NCBI GenBank assembly: GCA_015143295.1
Contig: CM026557.1
Span: 26,693,760-26,757,759, forward strand
Source: Tetracentron sinense
Taxonomy: Eukaryota > Streptophyta > Magnoliopsida > Trochodendrales > Trochodendraceae
DNA length: 64,000 nt
Reading direction: 5' to 3'
Below are positions 47,518 through 56,564 of this stretch, piece after piece. The translations under genes and the position numbers were made by a program. Numbering within the stretch: position 1 is the stretch's first letter; the number at the start of each line of letters is the position of its first letter. Under the pieces are notes generated by a model that saw only the letters and a program-made list of their open reading frames with translations, was not told the DNA's origin and made no database searches.

Positions 47518-49009
47518 TGAAAAAATTCGGTGAACCTCAAATCAAGGGTTTAAGTTGAGAATCTCACAAGTTCAAGAGGGGATGGTTCGATTTCCCTAAA
47601 ATTCTATTTACCCTTAATATTTTAATGTTTAAGTTATTAAGTTAAAGGATGATGAATTTAAGTGCGGAAATAGGAAAAACAATCAAACCATAACACAAAT
47701 ATTTTTACGTGGAAACCCTTCCGGGAAAAACCACGGGACCTAGTCCAGTCATGAGAATCTACTAAGACAAAGTAAACAAGAACTTACAAGACTTGAACTT
47801 GACTCATTCGGACTCGATACTACGATCCTTCAGTTCTTAGTCCTCCATGCCTTGAAAAGTCATCACGTACTCACAAGTCCTGTGATTAACCGCAGCCGCT
47901 CGTACTTCTCTTTGTGTCTCGAAAACAATCCACTATCTTCCGATCGATCTCTGTCAATGACGGCTTCGGATTCTACCGACCAAATCACACTACCACAATT
48001 CTTCTCGGATCGATCTCCTTCGCAAAGGCTCCAGAACACTCCGGCCAAGGTGTTCTATCCAGAACGGGTTGATGGTTTTATAAAAATCAACACCTAGATG
48101 GACTCCTTCAAAGGACAAGTACAAATAAGCAAAATTGGAACTTTGGGCTTACAAACTCTAGGTTGAATGCACTAACAAAGGGGAGAACACTAAGTTTCCA
48201 GAGTTTTTATGAACTCTAGAAGGAGTTAAAAATCCTCTCTATACTCCCCCCAAGATGTACCCCCACGAGCTAGAAGGGTTCACACTTTATAGGGAATCAC
48301 AAACAATGTTTGGAAGTTGCTAAAAGTGATTAATAAAAACCAAAGAGGCAAGCAAAACACTGGTTTTGGCAAAATTCCCATATCAGGGTTGACCCTAGGA
48401 GTCACTTGGGTTGACTCAACATGCCACTTCTATCGACCAAAAGGTCCTCCAGGGTCGACCCTTAATATTTTCACTCTCTGCCCATTTTTCCCATACAAAA
48501 TTTGGGATACTCAGGATCGACCCTAAGTGGTCAGGGTCGACCTTGAGGTGACAACCTGATTTTAAAAATTAATTTTCAGCCCTCGCTCCCTTCACAAAAG
48601 TTGTAGCTCTTTTCGACGTGGTCGATTTGATATAATATAGAGAAAAATCCGAGCTACGGTTTGGGAGATATGCCACCTAAAAGCAACCTTGGTTTTTTGA
48701 CAAATTTCAGAATTGTTAGCTTATTTTTCATTGCATATCTAATTACCTAGGGTCCGTATGATTAGTTTAGGTCACTTACCACCTAAGGTATCATGTTAGG
48801 TTTATTCTAAGTCAATTCCCACTTATGGTAGTATGGTATGTAGGTCACTTACCATCCTATGAAGGAAATGATCAACCGAGTCTTCAACGGTCTTCAACTT
48901 CACTTGTTTGCGGATGCTTGACTGCAAAGACACAAGATACACACCTAGATACCTAGACTCACTTGTTTTGACACCGGAATATGCCAACATAAAAATCATA
49001 GACTTTACA
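47518..49009 (-). repeat. SIRE-like element 5' LTR
   Basis: 1492 bp. Same layout as the partner LTR, with GGTCGACC-like motifs at about 48385-48545. Confidence 0.88.
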
Positions 49010-50851
49010 TTTACTTTTTAATATTTAAATGTTAAATTTGATATTTTATTTGATATGTCAACTAGTTGTTCATCTTTAATGTTTAAATGTTAGTGTTAAG
49101 TTATTTGAACATGTGTCATCATGACATTTCAACAAGAGAGAATGTCTCTGGAAGAGACCATCCTAAGTCCTGAGTTACAAAGACAATTACTTTTCACTCT
49201 AATTTAGGCATATAGGAGAACATAAGGTATTATGCAATTGAATGCTACTTGGAGAGGTGTTTGGGCCCACCAAAATACCCAACCGATCGATCTTTCTTAT
49301 GTACTCATTTGAACATATTTAGGCCGTCTGATCAGATAATTGTTTGCCATAGGCTAAGCAGTAAGCACGTGTGTCTCTTCCTGTCAGACTAAATGGAGGG
49401 GGGGGGGGGGGGGCGAAAGAGACATGTACGTACAGATTTTTGGGGCTAGGTTCAAACATTATGCATCCACCGAAAGCTTAGGTAATGCTGTGTTAAGCAT
49501 ATATTCTCTACTATTATAATGAGAGAATGATGGATAGGTGGCGTTGATTAACTTATTTTACCATGACAAAAAAAATTAAATATAATAATATGTTATTACT
49601 ATTTAGTGAATAAATATTAAAGAGTATTGAAATAATTTCAAATTTATTAACTTCAATCCCCTAAAATAGAGCTGATTCCCTCAACTATCTACTCCTATTT
49701 TTTTCTCCCCCACTGTATTTTCATCCACCACACAACTTACATTTCTAACAGATTTTTTTCTCCCCCATAGTTTCCTTCTTGTTTGACATGCGATGCTTTG
49801 CATGATAGCAGAAAGGCAAATTCTGCCCATGCAGTTTATTTGACAAACTTAAGTCACATTCCTCTAGATGTCTTCGTCACAAGTTCCATGCCATTTCCCT
49901 TACATGTAGGAGGCTTCAACTAACTTCAAGAAAGGCTCATCGCATTGCCTCTCTTAATCTTGTAATATTATAATTATTTATTTAGCGCAGTCAAGCATAT
50001 CATAACTTCAAGAATCCGCTCAACCACTACCAATGGATATAAAGATTGAAGTTAAAAGATCCCACACAAAAACTTACTTGTTCGGAGTCTTTGAATAGAA
50101 AATGTGAGTTCAGTAAGTACAAAAGAGAAAAGCAGAAACGTAGTGTCGATTCCGTCATCACATACCTCATATCGAGTATTAAATAAATAAATAAATAAAT
50201 AATGCAAGAAAAACAGCGAACCGAATAAACAACATTAACACAGCAAATGAAAATGACATATTAGAATCATTGAAAGAGAAATGCATGCGTATGCTTCTTC
50301 AAGGTACCTTTAGAACAACAACCACAGTGAGAGTTTGAAAAGCTACGTCTAGGGCTAGCACTCGCCATTAATTTAGCTTTAGCTTGCATTAAATTCCAAC
50401 AAAAATGGGCCACGTCCGACCCCTTCCTTATTCCTATCGAACGAGAATGTATGGATGCCTTTTATATGGGCCTTGGATTCTCTCTCTCGAAGCCAGAAAG
50501 GCTCCTCTCGAGTGTCCACAAAATAGGGGACATGTGGTGGAGAAGTCAAAATCATGGGTCCCATGATTGACTTCTCCATACACTATAGGACATGTGGCGC
50601 TAAATGGGCGAGAAAAAAAGGGAGAGATGCCAATTGGGGAGAAGTCAAAATCATGGGGAGAAAATGCATTGACTTCTCCCCTTTTTCATGCCACCTGTCG
50701 AATGATGTTGATATATGGATGCCCAAGACCACATTTCTGGCTTCGTCAAAGACAATCCTGAGCTTTTTATATATAGGGAAAAACACGTCCTTCTCATAGG
50801 CAATAATTCAAGCAGATCATGCTCATTAATGTAGAAAGCTATAAATACCAC

Positions 50852-51037
50852 CTTTTTGTTTTTTCCGAACTCGGATGTCCCCAACCCTTGGGGTTAGGAC
50901 TAATCCCCGAGGGTGCGACGTGAGCCCACAACCCACCACACCAAGTAAGTCCGGGTAAACCGGGGAGTGAGAAATGGAACCCAGGAGCTCCCACTTAGGA
51001 AAAGGCCCAGGAACCACTGGTCCACCCCTTTGGGGTT
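50852..51037 (-). mobile_element. tRNA-derived SINE, copy 2
   Basis: Duplicate of the SINE at 17671-17867, carried along with the flank. Same A and B boxes; the A-rich tail is shorter. Confidence 0.65.
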
Positions 51038-51159
51038 ACCACACCTCTACAATCCCTCATCTCCCCCTTTCATCTACAATACCTTTTTTTTTGGTTTTAA
51101 GGTATCAGTTAACACACTAAAAACACACACCCTATGATCACCGCTAGGTGCCATAAGAA

Positions 51160-51385
51160 TAAGGTATGGGATTGTCTCTGACAGATGCTAGAAAAAGGGT
51201 CTCTAGCTTCCACACATCATCTGACATGTAGCGATAATAAGGGGAGAAGTCATTTAATTTTCTCTCCCATGTTTTTGACTTCTCTCACTTGATCTCTCCC
51301 CCTTTTTATCACCACATGACGGGCCAGAGACCATTTTCTTGGCATCTGAAAGAGACAATCTCATGCCTCAGAGTAAACCCACGCA
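51160..51385. mobile_element. Foldback MITE, copy 2
   Basis: Arms GGGATTGTCTCTGACAGATGC / GCATCTGAAAGAGACAATCTC and GACATGTAGCGATAATAAGG / CCTTTTTATCACCACATGAC pair over about 100 bp. Duplicate of 17996-18235. Confidence 0.6.
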
Positions 51386-51483
51386 CTCACTCCAAAAGGG
51401 TCTGACTAATGGAGGAATTGTGGACCCCTAATACACCCCTTGTGATGTCTACATTACGATATGAATCGTCTATTTTTCATAAG

Positions 51484-52790
51484 TAATATATATAATTCAT
51501 GAGAAAAACTTATTATAGCCTAAACAATAACCTACAGACATATAAGAAAATTTTCAGACTGCCCAAAAGGATTCTACATTTACTTTTAATATGTAAATGT
51601 TAAATTTGATATTTTATTTGAGATGTCAACTAGTTGTTCATATTTTGTAACCCTAAGTTACCCCTTGGTATCGTCTTTGGCTATAGCCATAGACATCCTC
51701 TGTTGTTGAAATGTCGAGGTGACATGTGTCCCATAACTTTTACTACATCCTTTAAAATTCGGAAGTAATGGAATCTAAGAAATGAGGGAAAACAGTTAAA
51801 GACTATTAAAAGTGTCAAGTTATTCGAACACGTGTCATCATGACATTTTAGCAAGAGAGAATGTCTCTAGCAGAACCATCCTAAGTCCTGAGGTACAAAG
51901 ACAATTACTTTTCACTCTAACTTAGGCATATAGGAGAACATAAGGTATTTATGCAATGAACAGTAATCCTCTCGATAGGCGAGTAGTAGACTATTGCTCC
52001 TCACCCTCTAAAAGCTCCTTTAACTGCCTTTGAACTATGATTAACAAATTTTAACACTTGTAGTTAACAAATTTATATTTTTTCTAAAAATCAAGGTTAA
52101 ATATTTTAACCCTAAAAGTTAATAAATCTTAACCAAGGTTTAAAAGAGTTTTAAAAAAAAGGGACATGAAAAAAGGGGACAAAAGGAGGACAAGACGCCT
52201 AACTTTGCTTCACTGACGAGGAGGCGACTATTTTCCTTATGCAATTGAATGCTACTTGGAGAGGTGTTTGGGCCCACCATAATACCCAACCGATTGATCT
52301 TCCTTATGTACTCAATCGAACATACTTAGGCCGTCTAATTAGATAATTGTTTGTCATAGGCTAAGCAGTAAGTATTGTGTATTTTCCTGTCAGACTAAAA
52401 GGAGGGGGGAGGGGGGCAAAAGAGACACATGTACAAATTTTTGGGGCTAGGTTCAAACATCATGCATCCATCGAAAGCTTAGATAATGTTGTGAATGTGT
52501 TAAGCATATATTCTCTACTATTATAACGAGAGAGGGATGGGTAGGTGGCATTGATTAACTTTTTTTACCATGAAAAAAAATTTAAATATTATATTATCCT
52601 ATTACTATTTAGTGAATAAATATTAAAGAGTATTGAAATAATTTCAAATTTATTAACTTCAATCCCCTAAAATAGGGTTGATTCCCTCAACCAGCTACTC
52701 CTATTTTTTTCTCTCCCACTGTATTTTCAACCACCACACAACTTACATTTCTAACACATTTTCTATCTCACACATCTGTCATCTAACAAC
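51484..52790. repeat. Repeat copy B
   Basis: Second copy of the sequence at 42214-42310 plus 49010-49764. It lacks the SIRE-like insertion but has a 279-bp MITE that copy A lacks, plus a stretch at about 51640-51800 not found in A. The Helitron-like start recurs at about 52513. Confidence 0.8.
51958..52236. mobile_element. 279-bp MITE with a 9-bp target duplication
   Basis: Flanked by TTATGCAAT (51949-51957 and 52237-52245). Copy A has the empty site with a single TTATGCAAT (near 49233). Ends are imperfect inverted repeats (GAACAGTAATCCTCTCG and the complement of GGAAAATAGTCGCCTCCTCG). A 9-bp duplication suggests Mutator; 8 bp (hAT) is possible. Confidence 0.75.
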
Positions 52791-52854
52791 TTGTAAGCAT
52801 CTAATTTTTACACCCTGCCTTTAACCATGGTTAACATTTTTAACCATAGTTACC

Positions 52855-53095
52855 CCCAGCTAAACCCTAGTTGAACCCTAGGTAAAACCCTAAACCCTAA
52901 TCAAACCCTAGGTAAAACCCTAAACCCTAATTAAACCCTAGGTAAAACCCCAAACTCTAGTTAAACCCTAGGTGAAACCCTAAACCCTAGTTAAACCCTA
53001 GGTGAAGCCCTAAACCCTAGTCAAGCCCTAGGTACCCTAAAACCCTAGTCAAACTTAGGTAATACCCTAAACCCTAGACTAACCCTAGGGTCCAC
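52855..53095. repeat. Telomere-like minisatellite
   Basis: About seven degenerate units of roughly 30-36 bp built from CCCTAGGTAAAACCC and TAAACCCTAATTAAA. The plant telomere unit CCCTAAA occurs in nearly every unit, but separated by other bases, so it is not a true telomere tract. Confidence 0.75.
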
Positions 53096-53882
53096 CCAAG
53101 CCCAAAAACCCAAAACCAGCCTAGAACCATCTTGTGGGCCCAAACAGGGGCCCATGTACCCTAGGGACTGTTGGTGTGGGGCCCATATGCCATAAAATTC
53201 AAATTCTTTGAATGGCGGTAATATATTTACTGCCATTCCCAATTTGGGGGTGACAACAGTGCTTTCGACCTTCATGTGTGGGGGTTGGGCCCAATTCAGC
53301 AAAATCCCTAAATGGCGGTAATCCAATTACCGCCATTACCCATTTTGCCTAGCTGGCCGCCATTCCCTGAAACCTGCAGATCGCGTACCAGCTCCCTCCT
53401 GGACCACTTAGCCTCCCTCCAGCTTGTCCCCCACGCCTATGGGTATACCCTACACACCCCCAAGGCCCCCCTCCTCTTCTATATAAACCCACCTTCACCT
53501 TAAGTTGAACCACTCCGAAAAACCCATAAGGAAACTCTGCTTCACTACAGCCAGCCCACTTCCATCCATCTCAAGCTCTTGCCTTAGCCATAGGCGTTTA
53601 GAGATCCCCTAGGCCTGTCTCCACCCTGCACCACCTTGCACCAATCAACACAGCCCAGCTTAGTCGCCTGCAGCCACTGTACAAGGGTAACAATCCGACC
53701 CTCTTGCTTTTACTTATAATTGTAAGAGACTCCTGGTCCTATTCCAGGGATCCCGTATTTTGTTCACTTGCGGTTGTGTTACTGTCCAGCCAAGGACAGG
53801 GCCCCTCTTGCCTTCCTTATAGGCATGGGGGGAATCCCTTGAGGCCTAACTCGGGTTCAACACCCCCTCAATGCATGGTTAG
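53096..53882 (+). other. Hairpin-rich repeat with a TATA box, left of element 2
   Basis: Two 27-bp hairpins AATGGCGGTA...TACCGCCATT-type at 53211-53237 and 53311-53337. A TATA box (TATATAAA, 53480-53487) is followed by a C-rich leader-like stretch, as in an LTR or gene promoter. Compositionally unlike its surroundings. The same kind of sequence resumes at 63674. I cannot assign a family; no protein motif was seen. Confidence 0.5.
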
Positions 53883-55104
53883 TTTAGCACCCCAGACTTT
53901 TCCATCTTTAAATGAATGGCCTTCTGCGAAGTCTAATTAATAAATAGGGGAGAAATTGGAAATTCCGAAATGTTAGAAATGTGCGTTTTCGAGAGACGAA
54001 TCCAACGCAAGTTGAATCGTCGAAATCGGACGAACGAGTCAAAAGATATGGCCAAAACAGTCGGGACCAGCAGAGCACCGATCGCTCGGTCCACAGAGCG
54101 ATCGATCGGTCCAAAACCGATCGATCGGAGGCTATCGACTGGTCGAAAATTTTGTATGGAAAATTTTCCAGAGAGTGATTTTTTGACCGGTCGATCGGTC
54201 AATAACACCGATCGCTCAGTAGGCAACCGATCGATCGGTCATAACCACCGATCGCTCGGTCTTTGCCTTTTTTTGCAGAAATTTCAGTAAGGGCGTTGTT
54301 GTCTTTTGGGTGTTAAACCCTTACCCATAAGGGTTTGCTCGACCCTTTGAGCCCTCATTCACAACCCTTAGACATCTTGAGAGCTAGAGAGTGAGAAGAA
54401 GAGGGTTTTGACCTAGGGTTTCCATTGAGGAAGAAATCAAAGGGGTGGACCACCCTAGGTCGTCCTCAAACTTGGATTTGCTTCAAGTTCAAGGCTTGGA
54501 TTCTCCAAATCCAACCTCAAACTCGTGTGGAGTACCTCTTCCAAGCTAGGGCAGCGTTTCTACATCATCCTCAAGGATTTTTCTTTCCCTTTTCAAGGTT
54601 AGTACACTCTTCCTAGTTACTTTGGTAATAACCTAGGATTTTCCTAAGTAAATATGTGTTAGATCTTCCCCATTGCTCCCTTGTGTTGGTATATGCTAAA
54701 TCCCTAAAACATAAACAAGATAATACAAACAAAGGGTGGAATGTATGAATGGATGAGGAGTGGAGGCGATTGGATGCCATGTTGTGATGTATTGAATGAT
54801 GGAAAAATGGTGGAAGGGCATATTACGCATAATGAACACACCCCAAGTGTTTGATGAAATGTTCGAATGAGAAAATATGAAATAACTAAAGGTAAAAAGG
54901 TTGAATACCACATGTTTGATAGAATGCATGAATAAATTAAGATTTGAAAGCATGAGTCACATAAATGTTCCCCATTTGGTAAGTTGTATACATGTGTTTA
55001 TTTCGCTTCTTAAATTCTCCTGTGAGTTGGGAATTGTTAAAATGCTATATGTCATCATGATTTCACGATTGCTATGCACGAGCACGTATGTAGATGGAGG
55101 ATAT

Positions 55105-55575
55105 TGTCAAGGAGGTTGGTAGCCCCGGTTAAGGGTGCTAACCTCTGGCTCATAAGAAACGTATTGCATTGTCAAGGGGGTTGGTAGCCCAGGGATCATG
55201 CGGGTACTAACCCCTGGCTCATAAGAAAGGACTCGGAAATGTTGCACTGTCAAGGAGGTTGGTAGCCCCGGTTAAGGGTGCTAACTTCTGGCTCATAAGA
55301 AAGGAAATGGTAGTGTCAAGGAGGTTGGTAGCCCCGGTTAAGGGTGCTAACCTCTGGCTCATAAGTAAGGTATCGTACTGTCAAGGAGGCTGGTAGCCTA
55401 GGGATGTGCGGGTGCTAGTCTCTGGCTCATAAGAAGTGTATTGTACAATCAAGGGGGTTGGTAGTCCAGGGATGTGCGGGTGCTAACCCCTGGCTCATAA
55501 GAAATGTATTGTACTGTCAAGGAGGTTGGTAGCCCAGGGATATGCGGGTGCTAACCTCTGGCTCATAAGAAATAT
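55105..55575. repeat. Element 2 LTR minisatellite, seven units
   Basis: Units start GTCAAGGAGGTTGGTAGCCC and end CTGGCTCATAAGAAA. Two unit types alternate, one with CGGTTAAGGGTGCTAAC and one with AGGGATGTGCGGGTGCTAAC. The 3' LTR has six units (62618-63020). Confidence 0.88.
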
Positions 55576-55767
55576 TGAAAGGACAACTCAAAGAGGAATT
55601 GTATGACGCATAGACATGTTTTAGTTTCATAATAATTATGACTTGATAAAATGTTTATGTATGAGGTTGCTAGAAATGATTATGAACTATACTCCTCCCA
55701 TTACTTGTATATGATGTTGTTCGTTATTACCATTGTTAGTTAGGGGCTTGTACTCGCTGAGTATTCC

Positions 55768-55941
55768 ATGCTCAGCCGTACTTTCATGTCGGCAGGTACC
55801 CGAGTCCCTCTCGACATTTGTGATCCGGGTCCTTGGATAGAGGAGGACTATGGCGAGGAGGAACCTTATGAGGATCTAGTAGTCGAGCCTCAGGCGGAGG
55901 CGAGAGACTTAGACCATTGGCCCCACGGGGGTGACTATTGA
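55768..55941 (+). CDS. Micro-ORF inside the element 2 LTR, 57 codons
   Basis: Starts MLSRTFMSAGT, then DPGPWIEEDYGEEEPYEDL, and ends DLDHWPHGGDY before TGA. About one third of residues are Asp or Glu, with no membrane segment or Cys cluster. The first ATG lies in the loop of a GCTGAG/CTCAGC stem; a second in-frame ATG follows six codons later. Compared with element 1, the frame, stop and the DP-x-PW-[IV]-EE-[DE]-Y and DLD-x-WP...DY blocks are kept, with silent changes such as TTA/TTG, GAC/GAT, CCC/CCA and TAT/TAC. The 3' LTR has the same frame at 63209-63382. Function unknown: an LTR leader peptide or regulatory upstream ORF are both possible. Confidence 0.55.
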   Translation: MLSRTFMSAGTRVPLDICDPGPWIEEDYGEEEPYEDLVVEPQAEARDLDHWPHGGDY

Positions 55942-56230
55942 GCGAGACAGAGTTGTATTTTTTCTTTTGTATTTTGTTAGGTGGGCCTGTCCACCTTAGA
56001 CTTAGACGTGTTTTGTATTTATGTTAACTTGGAATACTACTGTTTGGATCATTATAAAGAAAAGAAAATTTTAGTTTTCGCTTCCGCAAATTATGTTTAG
56101 CTTCCGCGCTCTGATTATCATTATTTAGTACCTTATTTATCTTGTTCATTACAGGATGGTTTGGCAGGTTTGTATAGTCCACCTAAAGTATCCCTAAACT
56201 CCTAGGGGGTATTTTGGGGCGTGACAGAGG

Positions 56231-56242
56231 TGGTATCAGAGC
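56231..56242 (+). other. Element 2 primer-binding site
   Basis: TGGTATCAGAGC, four bases inside the 5' LTR, complementary to initiator tRNA-Met. Confidence 0.9.
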
Positions 56243-56564
56243 TCTAGGCATTAGAGTCCCTAGGGTCGCTTAGTACTAGATACCATAATTGAACAAGGCA
56301 TTAGGTGTAGGAAAGAGTTGTATTCCAAGTATAGATTTACAAGTTAGTCTTAGTCAAAATAGGTTGAACTTCAACCAAACTTAAAATCCTACGCTAGGAA
56401 CACGACATGTATGTTATGATATGATGTTGTATACCATGTGTGTATAAATTGTGTTGTGCTTATTAAATATGTCTGATAAATATGTATTAAGTGAATTGCG
56501 AAATTGTATTAAATGCGTATCCAAGTTAGACTCATGTGGTACTGTCGTTCTCAGGATCACATCA

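Larger units (their letters stand above)
42311..49009 (-). mobile_element. SIRE-like Ty1/copia element with gag but no recognisable pol (fossil)
   Basis: A 6699-bp element with LTRs 42311-43781 and 47518-49009, flanked by the perfect 5-bp duplication TTTAC (42306-42310 and 49010-49014). On the minus strand the LTR starts TGTAAAGTC and ends TTTTTTCA. The primer site is TGGTATTAGAGC (47515-47504, initiator tRNA-Met type) and the polypurine tract CCAAAGGGGAGAT adjoins 43782. The internal region is only 3.7 kb: a gag region but no protease, integrase, RT or RNase H that I can find. The organisation matches non-autonomous gag-only (TR-GAG-like) derivatives of SIRE/Maximus. LTRs sampled by eye differ by about 5-7 percent, so it is a few million years old. 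The gag has a few interruptions. Confidence 0.85.
42214..49764. repeat. Repeat copy A, split by the SIRE-like element
   Basis: Left piece 42214-42310 and right piece 49010-49764 together match copy B at about 51484-52790 (for example AACTTATTATAG, CCCAAAAGGATTCTACATTT, CAACTAGTTGTTCAT, GGAGAGGTGTTTGGGCCCAC). It contains a Helitron-like 5' terminus, TCTCTACTATTATAATGAGA, at about 49506 and a 16-G run at 49398-49413. No gene was seen. Confidence 0.8.
49765..51483. repeat. Rearranged copy of the ZIFL 5' flank
   Basis: Matches 15769-18314 in the same orientation, roughly 90 percent identical by eye. It keeps part of intron 1, the region 16777-17142, the SINE and the foldback MITE. It lacks about 15995-16775, which includes ZIFL exon 1 with the start codon, and about 17144-17425. 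It therefore has flank and possible leader but no ZIFL coding sequence. It is placed between repeat copies A and B. Confidence 0.85.
53883..56226 (+). repeat. Element 2 5' LTR
   Basis: 2344 bp. In order: GATCGATCGGT palindrome block (about 54075-54260), leader-like stretch, minisatellite (about 55105-55575, seven units of about 65-75 bp), stem-loop plus micro-ORF (55750-55941) and the LTR end. A donor-like CAAG|GTTAGT near 54597 and acceptor-like CGGCAG|GT at 55791-55796 could bound an intron within the LTR. Confidence 0.9.

Noticed and set aside
49398-49413. G16 run as a functional quadruplex
   Set aside because: A homopolymer run that is shorter and interrupted in copy B (about 52402-52420); more likely replication slippage or assembly noise.
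52855-53095. True telomere or chromosome-fusion point
   Set aside because: No uninterrupted CCCTAAA tandem and unique sequence on both sides.
55105-55575. Regularly spaced repeats that could suggest a CRISPR array
   Set aside because: Units are contiguous 65-75-bp minisatellite copies without unique spacers, inside an LTR of a plant retroelement.
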